The notes under the pieces were generated by a model that ran no database searches, had not been told where the DNA came from, and saw only the letters and a list, made by a program, of their open reading frames with translations. From Xanthocytophaga flava (GTDB taxonomy: Bacteria > Bacteroidota > Bacteroidia > Cytophagales > 172606-1), in the NCBI GenBank assembly GCA_030068525.1, contig JASJOS010000004.1, forward strand, positions 372,001 to 436,000: DNA of 64,000 bases. The letters run 5' to 3'. A program made the translations under genes and the position numbers. Positions 17,530 to 26,828 of this stretch are shown piece after piece (position 1 is the first letter of the stretch; each line of letters opens with the position of its first letter).

Positions 17530-17885
17530 AGACTACATAAATAGAATTTATACATAAAGCCTATAAAATAGTATACCCGAGGTAATATTCTACAAATACC
17601 ATTTTCCCCTGTTGCCCAACAGGAAATAACTTGTGTAGAATCGAAATAGCTGTATCTGCTAAAATAATACTGAAAGAATTTTCCGGTAATGTGAAAATAT
17701 TATCCTAATATGCCACCTGTTTGCTATTGATTAGCAGCATGTTATTTGTTACTTTAAGAGCGAATAAGTGAAAGCGTCTCCAACCAGCCCGTAAGAAGGA
17801 AGGGGATCAGATAGTACTATCTGGCACTACTTTTATCTTGTAAAACTATCCATACAAAATTCATCAGCATACAAAAAATATCTAT
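17530..17885. other. 356-bp region between divergent genes
   Basis: A short perfect palindrome, CCTGTTGCCCAACAGG, lies near 17608-17623 and could be an operator between the 106-residue gene (minus) and the PAS kinase (plus). TGGCAC at about 17824 is not followed by a correct -12 box, so I do not call a sigma-54 promoter. Nothing else is seen. Confidence 0.4.
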
Positions 17886-19013
17886 ATGGAGTCTCATGAT
17901 TCTTTAGTAAGCAACACCCTTTATCAGCTAGCAGAGCAGAATGATTTGATAGTTTTTATTTTCGAACCGGATACAAAACAGTTTCTTTACCTCAGTCCTG
18001 CGTTTGAACAGATTTTTGACCGAAGCCGTGAAGGTCTTTTATATACTGATCTTTTTTCTTTGCTTGATGCTGACGACCAATCGTATCTGGAAGAAGCTTA
18101 TCAAAAGTTGCTTTCCGGAGAAGATAACCCGACAGGAGAAGCGAATAAGAACCTTGAATTTCGGATTGCCTTACCCGATGAGACCATCAAATGGCTACAG
18201 GTAAAGCCACTATTGATTACTGTTCAACAACATACACGCCTGATTACGGGTACGGCAGAAGACATCACTGCCCGGAGGCACTATATAGAATTGGAGAGCA
18301 GACATGCCAATAAGAAAAATGCTATTCTGCAAATCCTTTCGCATGATCTGGCAGGTCCGCTGGCTACTATCCAGTCGTTATCTTCGGTTATATCTACTGC
18401 TATCCAATCGTATAAAAATGAAGACATCAGCAGGCTAATCGACCTGATTACCCAGACCAGTAAACGTAGCATTAAGATAATCCGGGACTTCATAGAACAG
18501 GAATTTCTGGAATCAGCAGAGTCAGACTTGGTGAAGACACGCGTAAATCTGGTCGAAATTGTGGGACAGATGCTGGAGGAGATGCAGAGATCTGAGCAAT
18601 ACCTACAGAAAACGTTTCATTTTACCCATTCCGACCCAACTATCTACGCTGTAATTGACGAAGTGAAGTTTGTACAAATTATCAACAATCTTCTTTCCAA
18701 TGCCATCAAGTTTACTTCTGATGATGGGGTAATTACGGTCTCAATCGACGATAACGAACAAACCGATACCATTCGGCTTACTGTCAAAGACAATGGGATT
18801 GGTATCCCAGAGAAGTATCATGCTTCCTTGTTTGATAAGTTTACCAAAGCACGCCGACCGGGCTTACGAAAAGAAGTAACGGTTGGCCTGGGTATGTCTA
18901 TTATCAAAACCATTGTAGAATGGCATCAGGGAAAAATCTGGTTCGAAAGTAAGGAGAATGCAGGAAGTACATTCTTTGTGGAAATTCCACGGTATGGAGT
19001 CTCTCACAAATAG
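17886..19013 (+). CDS. PAS-domain histidine kinase
   Basis: This 375-residue soluble kinase has a PAS_3-type sensor (about residues 10-130, with LIVFIFEPDTKQFLYLSPAF and the WLQV...GTAEDITARR end), a HisKA dimerisation domain with phospho-accepting His153 (ILQILSHDLAGPL), and an HATPase_c domain with N box NNLLSNAIKF, G1 DNGIGIPEKY and G2 GLGMSIIKTI. No membrane segment is seen, so it should sense a cytoplasmic signal. There is no cognate regulator on the same strand; the Rcp1-like regulator at 16680 is the nearest candidate. Confidence 0.95.
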   Translation: MESHDSLVSNTLYQLAEQNDLIVFIFEPDTKQFLYLSPAFEQIFDRSREGLLYTDLFSLLDADDQSYLEEAYQKLLSGEDNPTGEANKNLEFRIALPDETIKWLQVKPLLITVQQHTRLITGTAEDITARRHYIELESRHANKKNAILQILSHDLAGPLATIQSLSSVISTAIQSYKNEDISRLIDLITQTSKRSIKIIRDFIEQEFLESAESDLVKTRVNLVEIVGQMLEEMQRSEQYLQKTFHFTHSDPTIYAVIDEVKFVQIINNLLSNAIKFTSDDGVITVSIDDNEQTDTIRLTVKDNGIGIPEKYHASLFDKFTKARRPGLRKEVTVGLGMSIIKTIVEWHQGKIWFESKENAGSTFFVEIPRYGVSHK

Positions 19014-19117
19014 GTATTTCATGGTCGCTATACGGGCAGATTGTGTGGTAAAAAGTGGCAATAGATGTTTACAGAAGGGAATAGCAACTACTAATTGAGA
19101 GAACAGTCCTTTGACCG

Positions 19118-19348
19118 ATGGAAAAAAAACTTGTACTCGATATAGAAAGGCAAATAGGAGAGCTAGATCTGAAGATAGCCGACGAACTTAAGAAGTTGAA
19201 TCAATTTAAAGAAAATACTCTTTCAGAATCCCACCAAAGCGATTTGCATTATCGGTGGATAAAGACAATAGAGAAATATATAGCTTTGCTGGAAATGCAA
19301 AAAACATTGTTATACCTCCAGATAGAAAAACTTGAAACGGAAGCCTAG
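19118..19348 (+). CDS. Small coiled-coil protein (76 aa)
   Basis: It is highly charged and helical, with heptad-like leucine and isoleucine spacing (IERQIGELDLKIADELKKLN; then YIALLEMQKTLLYLQIEKLE). It starts 105 bp after the PAS kinase and on the same strand, so it may be co-transcribed. No family is recognised. It could be a structural or regulatory coiled coil. Confidence 0.55.
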   Translation: MEKKLVLDIERQIGELDLKIADELKKLNQFKENTLSESHQSDLHYRWIKTIEKYIALLEMQKTLLYLQIEKLETEA

Positions 19349-19542
19349 CCGAACTACTTGTACCTATCCGGATTTTTAGTGCTGCTATTGAAACTATGTC
19401 AATTTCTTGTTCCTGATCTACTTTTTGCCACTTGCAACCTAGGGCATACTGCAATTGATTTCTAGACTTTTTTGTATTGGTCGCCTAGTATAGATAGGTT
19501 CATCATCTGATAAGCGAAAACTTTCCTCATATATAGCATAGT
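19349..19542. other. Left part of the gap before the hydrolase pseudogene
   Basis: No gene or terminator is visible. Together with 19590-19792 this is a 444-bp intergenic region whose only striking content is the double palindrome described separately. Confidence 0.4.
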
Positions 19543-19589
19543 CTCCGATATTTTCGGAGAAACTTCTGATTTCTCCGAAAATATCGGAG
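19543..19589. promoter_or_regulatory. 20-bp perfect inverted repeat made of two palindromes
   Basis: CTCCGATATTTTCGGAGAAA at 19543-19562 is followed after 7 nt by its exact reverse complement at 19570-19589. Each arm is itself a palindrome (CTCCGA ... TCGGAG), giving four half-sites. It has no T run, so a terminator is unlikely; a tandem operator fits better. It lies about 204 bp upstream of the hydrolase pseudogene start. The core CTCCGATATTTTCGGA recurs at 24311-24326 upstream of a histidine kinase gene. Confidence 0.6.
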
Positions 19590-19792
19590 AAAGTATTGGT
19601 TAGAATTACTTATATCTAGGCGTGAATACCTTGCTGGCAGCCTCCAAAAGTCCTCCTATCCTTTTTTAAGATACCCTCCTGACTCTGGCACCAAAATAGA
19701 AATAGACTACCCAGATTCGTAAGTCAATTGCTGCTGGCTTTAGAAACCATTGGTATCAGACTGATGAATCTTTCATTTAACCCATTTCAAAC

Positions 19793-20689
19793 ATGACAAC
19801 CGTTCAACAATTGTCCTCTCTTTCTCAGACCAGATCAAGAGATTCCACTAGTCGTAAAGAATTTATAGAAGTAGAAAAGAATGTAAAACTCCACATCACC
19901 GATTTAGGCGAAGGCAAACCTGTTGTACTAATTCATGGCTGGCCTTTAAGTGATGCTATGTATGAATATCAATATGCTGAGTTAATCCAGAAAGGATACC
20001 GGGTAATTGGGATTACATTACGTGGATTTGGGCAGTCAGATAAACCATAAGGAAAATATAATTATGATGTATTCGCCGATGATATTAAAGTGGTACTTGA
20101 CAAACTAGGAGTTGAGCATGCCACTATTGGTGGATTTTCCATGGGAGGTGCTACTGTGATTCATTATGTTGCTAAGTACAATGCTGCCCATATAGATAAA
20201 ATGGCTTTATTCGGCGCTGCAGCTCCTGTCTGGACAAAAAGAGATGACTTTCCGTATGGACTTTGGTCAAAAGAAGATGTTAACGGACTCATCTCTCTAA
20301 ACAATACCAATCGGCCACAACTGCTGGAGAACTTTGGAAAGATTTTCGCTGCCAATGAAACAACTGTTTCTCCGGGTATGGCAGCCTGGTTAGGTGGAAT
20401 TAACTGGCAAGCATCCGCTTATGCTATGGGACAATGTCTGGCTACACTCAGAGATGGTGATTTAAGGCCAGATCTGAAAAAGATCAAAGTACCTACTCTG
20501 ATTCTGCATGGTACTCAGGACAAAATTTGTTCGTATGATCTGGCAGAGCAGACACATAAACTTCTGGCTAATTCAAAACTGGTTCCTTTGGAAAAAAGTG
20601 GACATGCCTTATTCATTGAGGAACGGGAAAAGTTTAACAGTGAGTTGATTAAGTTTCTGGAAAGTCAGGCTGTTGTACGTAAAAACTAA
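19793..20689 (+). pseudogene. Alpha/beta hydrolase (chloroperoxidase/esterase type) interrupted by one in-frame stop
   Basis: The frame codes for a 298-residue hydrolase but has TAA at 20048-20050, after FGQSDKP and before GKYNYDVFADDIKVVL. Both halves are otherwise intact and in the same frame. The oxyanion-hole region is LIHGWPLS, the nucleophile is Ser in GGFSMGGATV, the acid lies around LHGTQDKICSYD, and the His is in SGHALFIEE. Relatives usually have Tyr at the stop position, so one base change (TAT or TAC to TAA) explains it. It could be a true recent pseudogene or a sequencing error. A perfect terminator follows at 20707. Confidence 0.88.
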
Positions 20690-20706
20690 TAAAACACATG
20701 CTTGAG

Positions 20707-20736
20707 CAGGTAGGCTTTCGCCTACCTGTTGTTTTT
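20707..20736 (+). terminator. Strong intrinsic terminator
   Basis: CAGGTAGGC pairs with GCCTACCTG (9 bp, TTTC loop), followed by TTGTTTTT. It is 18 bp after the hydrolase stop codon. Confidence 0.95.
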
Positions 20737-20761
20737 CTAAACTAACTTCTTTCAACCAATC

Positions 20762-21274
20762 ATGAAAAGTATTCTGCTACGGCTTATACTCTTGTTACCT
20801 CTTCATTGCCTGGCTCAAGCTCCTGAAGCCAATTTGCAGAAACTAGGTATTGAACTGCCTTCCCTACAAACACCTCTGGGTAGTTATGTGGCTGTGGTTA
20901 AGGTAGATCATTTACTTTACTTGTCAGGTAAAGGGCCTCTTCAGACTAATGGACAATATATAAAAGGAAAATTGGGGAAAGATCTTTCTATTGAAAGCGG
21001 CTATCAGGCTGCCCGCTTAACGGCAATTAACCAACTAGCAGTTCTGAAAAATGAGTTAGGGGATCTTCGTCGGGTAAAAAGAATTATCAAAGTGAACGGG
21101 TTTGTCAACAGTGAAGGTAGTTTCTATGATCATCCAAAAGTAATGGATGGTTTTTCCGATTTACTGGTACAGGTTTTTGGAGAAAAAGGCAAACATGCCC
21201 GAACTGCACTGGGTGTAGCTGCTTTGCCCTTAAATATGGCAGTGGAAGTAGAAATGATTGTAGAGGTAGAATAA
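20762..21274 (+). CDS. RidA-family protein with signal peptide
   Basis: This 170-residue protein starts with a signal peptide (MKSILLRLILLLPLHCLAQA) and continues with a YjgF/RidA domain: LYLSGKGPLQTNGQYIKGKL, AARLTAINQLAVLKNELGDL, VKRIIKVNGFVNSEGSFYDH, then ARTALGVAALPLNMAVEVEM. Cytosolic RidA deaminates reactive enamines and imines, using an arginine near the C-terminus (the R in HARTALG aligns). Export to the periplasm is unusual for the founding members but common in this sub-branch. The gene sits alone between a terminator and a secreted cupin gene. Confidence 0.92.
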   Translation: MKSILLRLILLLPLHCLAQAPEANLQKLGIELPSLQTPLGSYVAVVKVDHLLYLSGKGPLQTNGQYIKGKLGKDLSIESGYQAARLTAINQLAVLKNELGDLRRVKRIIKVNGFVNSEGSFYDHPKVMDGFSDLLVQVFGEKGKHARTALGVAALPLNMAVEVEMIVEVE

Positions 21275-21530
21275 GGCCTTTCCAGTAAGGAAGATAATAC
21301 CATCTTGTACTGTGCAGGTATTTGCGTTGTAAACGTATATCCAAAACAGCTTTATATAACCTCCTTCTGTTGTATGATACAGACCTCAAAATGTCCATCT
21401 CAGCCTTAGATATTTCGGCCTTGAATAAAATCTGATTGTGAAAAGCACGAAGGCAATCTTATTTTGATACCTATTCAAAAGTACTTCATTCTTTTTTAAT
21501 TTATACGTTAACCTTTTACGAATTACATAA

Positions 21531-21941
21531 ATGAACAAGATAAAAAATAGCCTGGCTATGACACTGGTGCTGACTGTACTAACTACACTGATCATTTGCG
21601 GTTCAGCTCTGGGACAGCAACCTGGCATTAAACGCACAGAACTTCAACGGTATGATCTGAGCCACCCTGGATGGGAAGCTATTCAGGTGCGTATCGACTT
21701 TGCTCCGGGAACATCGTTTGCCCGACACAAACATCCCGGTGAAGAGATGATCTATGTTCTTGAAGGTACATTGGAGTATCAGGTGGAAGGCAAGCCACCT
21801 GTGAAGTTGAAGGCTGGTGAGACATTATTTATTCCGGCAGGAACGATCCATTCGGCCAGGAATGTGGGTAGTGGTAACGGAGCAGAGCTGGCAACCTATA
21901 TTGTAGAAAAAGGCAAACCTCTGGTGGATCTGGTCAAATAA
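21531..21941 (+). CDS. Secreted cupin-domain protein
   Basis: This 136-residue protein has a signal peptide (residues 1 to about 34) and a single cupin_2 domain. Motif 1 is FARHKHPGEEMIYVLEGTLE, with His, His and Glu metal ligands, and motif 2 is LFIPAGTIHSARNVG with the last His. It is likely a periplasmic metal-binding sensor or small dioxygenase/isomerase. It lies 256 bp after the RidA-like gene, on the same strand. A 14-bp inverted repeat lies between it and the convergent M61 gene. Confidence 0.9.
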   Translation: MNKIKNSLAMTLVLTVLTTLIICGSALGQQPGIKRTELQRYDLSHPGWEAIQVRIDFAPGTSFARHKHPGEEMIYVLEGTLEYQVEGKPPVKLKAGETLFIPAGTIHSARNVGSGNGAELATYIVEKGKPLVDLVK

Positions 21942-22036
21942 GGGTTCAGGAGAGTGATATGATGGATAAAGGGCTTTCTGACCTATCGCTGAAGGTCTGG
22001 CTTAGCCTATCCATCCGAATATATGTGTTAGTATAT

Positions 22037-22084
22037 AGCCATTATATAGTCGTATGGTTCAGATCATATCACTATATAATGGCT
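22037..22084. terminator. 14-bp perfect inverted repeat between convergent genes
   Basis: AGCCATTATATAGT at 22037-22050 and its exact reverse complement at 22071-22084 enclose a 20-nt loop. It lies between the ends of the cupin gene (plus) and the M61 peptidase gene (minus). A bidirectional terminator or mRNA-end stabiliser is the simplest role, although U-tracts are short and the stem is AT-rich. Confidence 0.5.
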
Positions 22085-22213
22085 TTACTTTGGAATAGAA
22101 TTCAGCTTGGATAAGCATTGTGAGACGGATCAAAAATTACTCAACGCCAAATAAACTCCTTACTTTCTGATAGGTATACGTGTGAGTACTCCAAATAAGA
22201 GTTTTGCCAACGA

Positions 22214-24031
22214 TCATAAATTTTTGAGCCAGATACTGCGTAAATGTAGCTGCTCAGGGGTAGGATGTGAGCTAATCTGAAATACATAGTTTTTAATCTC
22301 TTCTTGCTCAAGTATCGGACAGACAATCGTTTCTTCTTTATTATTTCTCCGAATGGTCAGATAGTAAGTCTGTCCGGCTATCCGTTTTTTTAGTTGGTCC
22401 ATTAGACTGTTATAGTACGCTATTCCCTGTGGTGTAGCCAGATCCAATGGAATATGATTTAGCTTAACTACCTGATCCTGTACCTGTAATCCAGCCTGCT
22501 GTAAAGCTTTACTTAGGTTGGATACAAGTAACTTACCCGCGACAATCTCAAATTTCACACCTAGAAAAGAAGTCTTCCTACCAGTAGCCAGCGCTGGAAT
22601 GTAACAAATCCCTAACCTCGAATAGTAGTCTGTGAATGGCAGAGGTTCTGCATTTTTCACGTAGCGATTTAAAAAATCTGCTATTTCCGGATAGGTCATT
22701 TCGACAAGTAAGGTGAAAAATTCATTTTCCGGAAAAGGTTTGTCTCGTCCATACTTTTTAATTAGTTCGGTGATGACTTCCCGTAACCCTCTTCTGCCTC
22801 CGGAGAGATCCAGTAGACGTATATCCAGTAGCCCAGCCAGCAGTGCGCCCCGGTTATATACATTCCAACTTTGTTGCTGGCCTTGAGGAAGATAACAAGC
22901 CAAACTGATTTTACTCAGACTCATGGTTGTATCCAGGCTTTTGTCTACCTCAACCTTTTTTGATAATCTGTTCAGGTATGTATCCAGATCTATCATCCCT
23001 CCTCTTAATGGCATCATGTGACTAGCCCATTCGGTTACGCCCTCATAAAGCCACAGATGTTGGGAAGGTGTAGGGATAACAAAATTAAAGGGGGCAATTA
23101 CCTCACTATGAATATGAAGAGGAGTTACAATATGCAGAAACTCATGCGTTGCCAGATAGGTGATCCGTTCGGCAAAGGCGTTTGTAAACATTTCTTCTTT
23201 GATCACATAGCCTGAACTATAGTTGTGCTCCCAGCCACCACCATTCTGATCCCCAAAATGGAACAGAAAGGTATACCGATTAACGGGTAGCTGCCTGAGA
23301 AAATGTCTGGCAGCCTGTAGCATTGTCTCCATATAATGAAGCAATTGACCAGCTTGAATCTTTCCCGTCTGTGAATACACATAGACATCTACCTGTGTAC
23401 CTGCAACTACTAAAGAAGCTGTAGACAAATTTCCTGCTAAGATGGGAGAATCAGTCAGATGATCATAATTATGGGCCATGTAATACCCCTCTGCATTTTT
23501 TTCAAGTGCAGTTCCAACGTTCCAATCACTTGGGTAGTGTAGTTTCAGAAGGATGGGAAGATTCTGCATTCCTGTAGGAAAGCCAAAAACAGCCTGCCCA
23601 TTTAACAATACATGATCTTCTTCTAAAGAAGTACCACACATAGTAAATATCTGGTGATCTGTTACTGACGTATCCCAGGTTTCTGCTATTGTATATTGAA
23701 TTCGGCGAACTTTCTCTGGCTGTGACAATTGCCATTGATTTGTCGAAAGTCGGACAGCCTTCAACTCTCGGCCATCTTTATCAAACGAGTGGAATGAACG
23801 AATATACCTCCCCATATCCATAATCTGATACGTGCCCGGAGCTGTTGCTGCAAATTGATAAATTGCATTGGCTTTTGTTAACCCTTTTACCTGTAAGGTC
23901 ACCTTAAATAAGTCATCGGCCCTGTCATTCAAATTAACCTCATACACAAGTGGATGTATTGGTGCGGCAAAGGCAAAGTATAATTTTGAGATAAAAAGGG
24001 TAAATAGTAAAACCAAAAAAATATTTTTCAT
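22214..24031 (-). CDS. M61-family metallopeptidase (glycyl-aminopeptidase-like) with PDZ domain
   Basis: The 605-residue protein has a signal peptide (cut near residue 23), the M61 N-terminal beta domain (about 28-170), a gluzincin catalytic domain with HEFLH at 296-300 and the third zinc ligand in LWLYEGVTEW (about 330), and a PDZ-like domain near the C-terminus (about 480-585, LLVSNLSKALQQAGLQVQDQ). The family cleaves peptides in the periplasm or outside the cell, with a preference for N-terminal Gly/Ala reported for some members. It is monocistronic and convergent with the cupin gene. Confidence 0.94.
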   Translation of the reverse strand: MKNIFLVLLFTLFISKLYFAFAAPIHPLVYEVNLNDRADDLFKVTLQVKGLTKANAIYQFAATAPGTYQIMDMGRYIRSFHSFDKDGRELKAVRLSTNQWQLSQPEKVRRIQYTIAETWDTSVTDHQIFTMCGTSLEEDHVLLNGQAVFGFPTGMQNLPILLKLHYPSDWNVGTALEKNAEGYYMAHNYDHLTDSPILAGNLSTASLVVAGTQVDVYVYSQTGKIQAGQLLHYMETMLQAARHFLRQLPVNRYTFLFHFGDQNGGGWEHNYSSGYVIKEEMFTNAFAERITYLATHEFLHIVTPLHIHSEVIAPFNFVIPTPSQHLWLYEGVTEWASHMMPLRGGMIDLDTYLNRLSKKVEVDKSLDTTMSLSKISLACYLPQGQQQSWNVYNRGALLAGLLDIRLLDLSGGRRGLREVITELIKKYGRDKPFPENEFFTLLVEMTYPEIADFLNRYVKNAEPLPFTDYYSRLGICYIPALATGRKTSFLGVKFEIVAGKLLVSNLSKALQQAGLQVQDQVVKLNHIPLDLATPQGIAYYNSLMDQLKKRIAGQTYYLTIRRNNKEETIVCPILEQEEIKNYVFQISSHPTPEQLHLRSIWLKNL

Positions 24032-24665
24032 AAGGTTATCATAGAAATGCTTTACATAACCTATAGCAACTAGTATAAATAGTAAGCTAAATAGACTGTT
24101 TTATGTAGTAGAATAATAAGAAAGCAAAATCAAAGAGAAATCAAGATGTTAAAAACCTTTAGCTCTTATAATCAACCAGAATGCCAGGATTACTAAAGTC
24201 AGGATCTACTTTTGTTTTCTTTAAAAAAGCTATAAATGGATGTATTGGGGATGTATTGATTGACTAAGTATTGATGTTGTTAAAATAAATGATTGGAGAA
24301 ATCCAAAAAACTCCGATATTTTCGGACTTTAATACGAATCCATCAGAGTTTATTGGAGCCTACTGTTTTTTTCCAAATCAATACTTTCTGCTGACTCTCA
24401 TAAAGTGCATTCCAAATAAGGGCTACGTGTGCAGGTTTACTAGTTTTTCGCAGAGAGAGTGATAGCAGTTGCTCTCTCTTATGACTTTCAAAAGTTCAGT
24501 ATGTTTTTAAGGTATTGCTTTTGATGTGGATACATGGATAACAATTTTTTTTGAAAATAAAAACCAATGTATTCCTATTCATTCAAACCTTTCTCTGTTT
24601 GTATACTTGAGAAAATTCAAATCCAAACTTCCTTCTTGTAATATTCCAATGATTTTAGTTTATCC
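24032..24665. promoter_or_regulatory. 634-bp divergent intergenic region with a CTCCGATATTTTCGGA site
   Basis: It separates the M61 gene (minus) from the TPR kinase gene (plus). CTCCGATATTTTCGGA at 24311-24326 is the same 16-nt palindrome found within the double operator at 19543-19589. No ORF or hairpin terminator is seen. A long leader for the kinase gene is likely. Confidence 0.45.
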
Positions 24666-26828
24666 ATGAACTCTTATTTTTCCACCATTTGTCTGTTTCT
24701 TACAGGGTTGCTATCTATTTCCCTTATACAGGTAAATTTGTTTATACTATTAAAGCCTGTTTCCTCAAGCCAGACTTTAACCACTAGCCCAAGGCTGAGG
24801 CACGCACAAAGAAAAACCGATCCACATCCAGTTCAGAAGCACTCTGTCAGAAGCGAAAATCAGATACGTAAATCAGAACAGTTTAACGCCAATCAAACAG
24901 CAGAGGCCTTTCAGAAAAAAGGTAATATTTATGCTAACTCAGGTGTGGAGTTAAACTCAAAAATTAAATATTACAGGCAGGCCTTTGTTTTCTATAGAAA
25001 GGCAGGTAACACAGAAAAGCAAGCCAGTACATTACAAGCAATTGCTGCAATGCACCATCAGCAAGGAAATCATAAACTGGCAATTGCAGAGCTAGAGCAT
25101 TCGCTTGCTCTCTTTCGATCTATCCATCACAGCTCTGTTCACCCGATATACGCTTTGCTTTCGGGTGTATACAGAACATTAGGGAACTATCCGGAGGCCT
25201 TACGGTATGGATTAGCTGCATTGGAAAATTCCTTGCAGACAAAGGATACTACACGCCTCTCTTTTTATTACATCCAGCTAGGCTATTTGTATCATGACTT
25301 AAAGCAACCGGATGAGGCGTTACAAAGTTGTGAAAAAGCACTCTTACATGTTCAGAAGTCCAACAGAGAGTCGGATGTATTCAATACATTATCGTTGGCT
25401 GTCAATGTTCTGCTGGAAGAGCAAAAACCAAAAGATGCCCTGCTGTATATTGAGAAGATTACCAAAGATACACCACCAGCCTCCCTCAAAAGTGTTGCAA
25501 TGGTTACCCTTTTCAAAGCACAGTGTTATAGTGCTTTGAAAAAATATTCATTAGCCAGAAAATATATTCTATTAGCCGAGCAGTATTTACAGGAAATAGA
25601 CAAAAGTAAAGATCCTGTTTTTTTTAATGATTCTTACAAAATGGGAGTCTACCAGGTGGCTGGTGAATTATATCTGTCTATGCAGGAATACACAAAGTCC
25701 AGGTATTATTTCACTAAAATGGTTCAGGTCAATGCGCAGGTTAACTACTTAAATGAAGCCGTACTTCATCAGCTATTATTATTTAAGCTGGATTCTACCC
25801 AGGGCAATTTTAAAGAAGCACTCAGACACTACCAGCACTATAAACTGTTAAATGATTCCATCTTTAACGAAGCCAAAAGCAAACAGATTGCCAGTTTACA
25901 AATTCAATATGAAACCCAGGCAAAGGTGCAGCATATCGAATTGTTGACCAAAAAGAATGAAATGCAGCAGGCGATGCTAAAGCAGAAAGACTTTCAGCAA
26001 GCCGTTTTTATTATTGGCTCACTCCTTTTACTTCTGTTACTTGTACTGGTCTATAGCCGTTATCACATCAAGCAGCAAAGTAATAAACTTCTGGAGGGCA
26101 AGCAGCAAGAAATTAATCAAAAAAACGAGTCGCTGAGCCAGCTTCTGGCCGAAAAAGAAAGTTTACTGATCAATAAAGATGAGTTACTGGAAGAAAAAGA
26201 ATGGTTGCTGAAAGAAATACACCACCGAGTAAAAAACAACCTGCAGATAGTAATGAGTCTGCTTAACTCCCAGGCGGCCTATCTGGAAGATGATAAAGCG
26301 TTATCTGCCATTGTAGATAGTCAGCATCGGGTACGTGCTATGTCACTCATTCACCAGAAGCTCTATCAGTCTGATAAAATCGCTACAATAGCGATGGAGG
26401 AGTATATAAAGGAGCTTGTAGAAAATTTAAGTGACTCCTATCTACTGCATAGGCGTATCCGGTTTCGCTTGGAAATTACTCCTATTGAACTTGATGTTGT
26501 CATTGCGGTTCCCCTTGGCTTACTGATAAACGAAGCCGTTACCAATTGCCTTAAATATGCCTTTCCTCAGGATAGAGAGGGTATAGTTTATCTTTCTTTA
26601 CGTGCGGTTAGCCCGTCAAATTATCTGCTTACTATTGCGGATAATGGAGTTGGTCTGGTAAATACTGCCGATATCTTTCCTACTCGCTCTCTGGGCATGA
26701 AGCTAATGAAAGGGTTAAGCAAACAGTTAGGCGGAACCCTTACTCTTGAAAATACAGACGGTTTAAAAATTAGTGTACTCTTCACCCATTCTTTACTCTC
26801 GCGTCCTTATGGCATCCAGGCAAAATAA
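24666..26828 (+). CDS. TPR-containing sensor histidine kinase, HisKA_2 type (pair 1)
   Basis: The 720-residue protein has an N-terminal hydrophobic segment (about 8-30), a periplasmic TPR array (about 75-430, helical 34-residue repeats such as ASTLQAIAAMHHQQGNHKLA and YPEALRYGLAALEN), and a single span (AVFIIGSLLLLLLLVLVYSR, about 440-460). A coiled coil (about 465-515) leads into a HisKA_2 domain with the phospho-His in EIHHRVKNNLQIVMSLLNSQ and an ATPase domain (LLINEAVTNCLKYAFP, IADNGVGLVN). It overlaps the next gene, an NtrC-type regulator, by 20 nt and should be its kinase. The same gene pair exists at 51286-55565. Confidence 0.95.
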   Translation: MNSYFSTICLFLTGLLSISLIQVNLFILLKPVSSSQTLTTSPRLRHAQRKTDPHPVQKHSVRSENQIRKSEQFNANQTAEAFQKKGNIYANSGVELNSKIKYYRQAFVFYRKAGNTEKQASTLQAIAAMHHQQGNHKLAIAELEHSLALFRSIHHSSVHPIYALLSGVYRTLGNYPEALRYGLAALENSLQTKDTTRLSFYYIQLGYLYHDLKQPDEALQSCEKALLHVQKSNRESDVFNTLSLAVNVLLEEQKPKDALLYIEKITKDTPPASLKSVAMVTLFKAQCYSALKKYSLARKYILLAEQYLQEIDKSKDPVFFNDSYKMGVYQVAGELYLSMQEYTKSRYYFTKMVQVNAQVNYLNEAVLHQLLLFKLDSTQGNFKEALRHYQHYKLLNDSIFNEAKSKQIASLQIQYETQAKVQHIELLTKKNEMQQAMLKQKDFQQAVFIIGSLLLLLLLVLVYSRYHIKQQSNKLLEGKQQEINQKNESLSQLLAEKESLLINKDELLEEKEWLLKEIHHRVKNNLQIVMSLLNSQAAYLEDDKALSAIVDSQHRVRAMSLIHQKLYQSDKIATIAMEEYIKELVENLSDSYLLHRRIRFRLEITPIELDVVIAVPLGLLINEAVTNCLKYAFPQDREGIVYLSLRAVSPSNYLLTIADNGVGLVNTADIFPTRSLGMKLMKGLSKQLGGTLTLENTDGLKISVLFTHSLLSRPYGIQAK

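Noticed and set aside
17816-17840. Possible sigma-54 promoter (TGGCAC near 17824) ahead of a PAS kinase, attractive because two NtrC-type activators are present
   Set aside because: The -12 half (TTGC at the correct distance) is missing; the sequence reads TTAT or similar.
22214-24031. M1-type aminopeptidase
   Set aside because: The HExxH motif with PDZ domain and N-terminal beta domain fits M61, and the GxMEN motif of M1 is absent.
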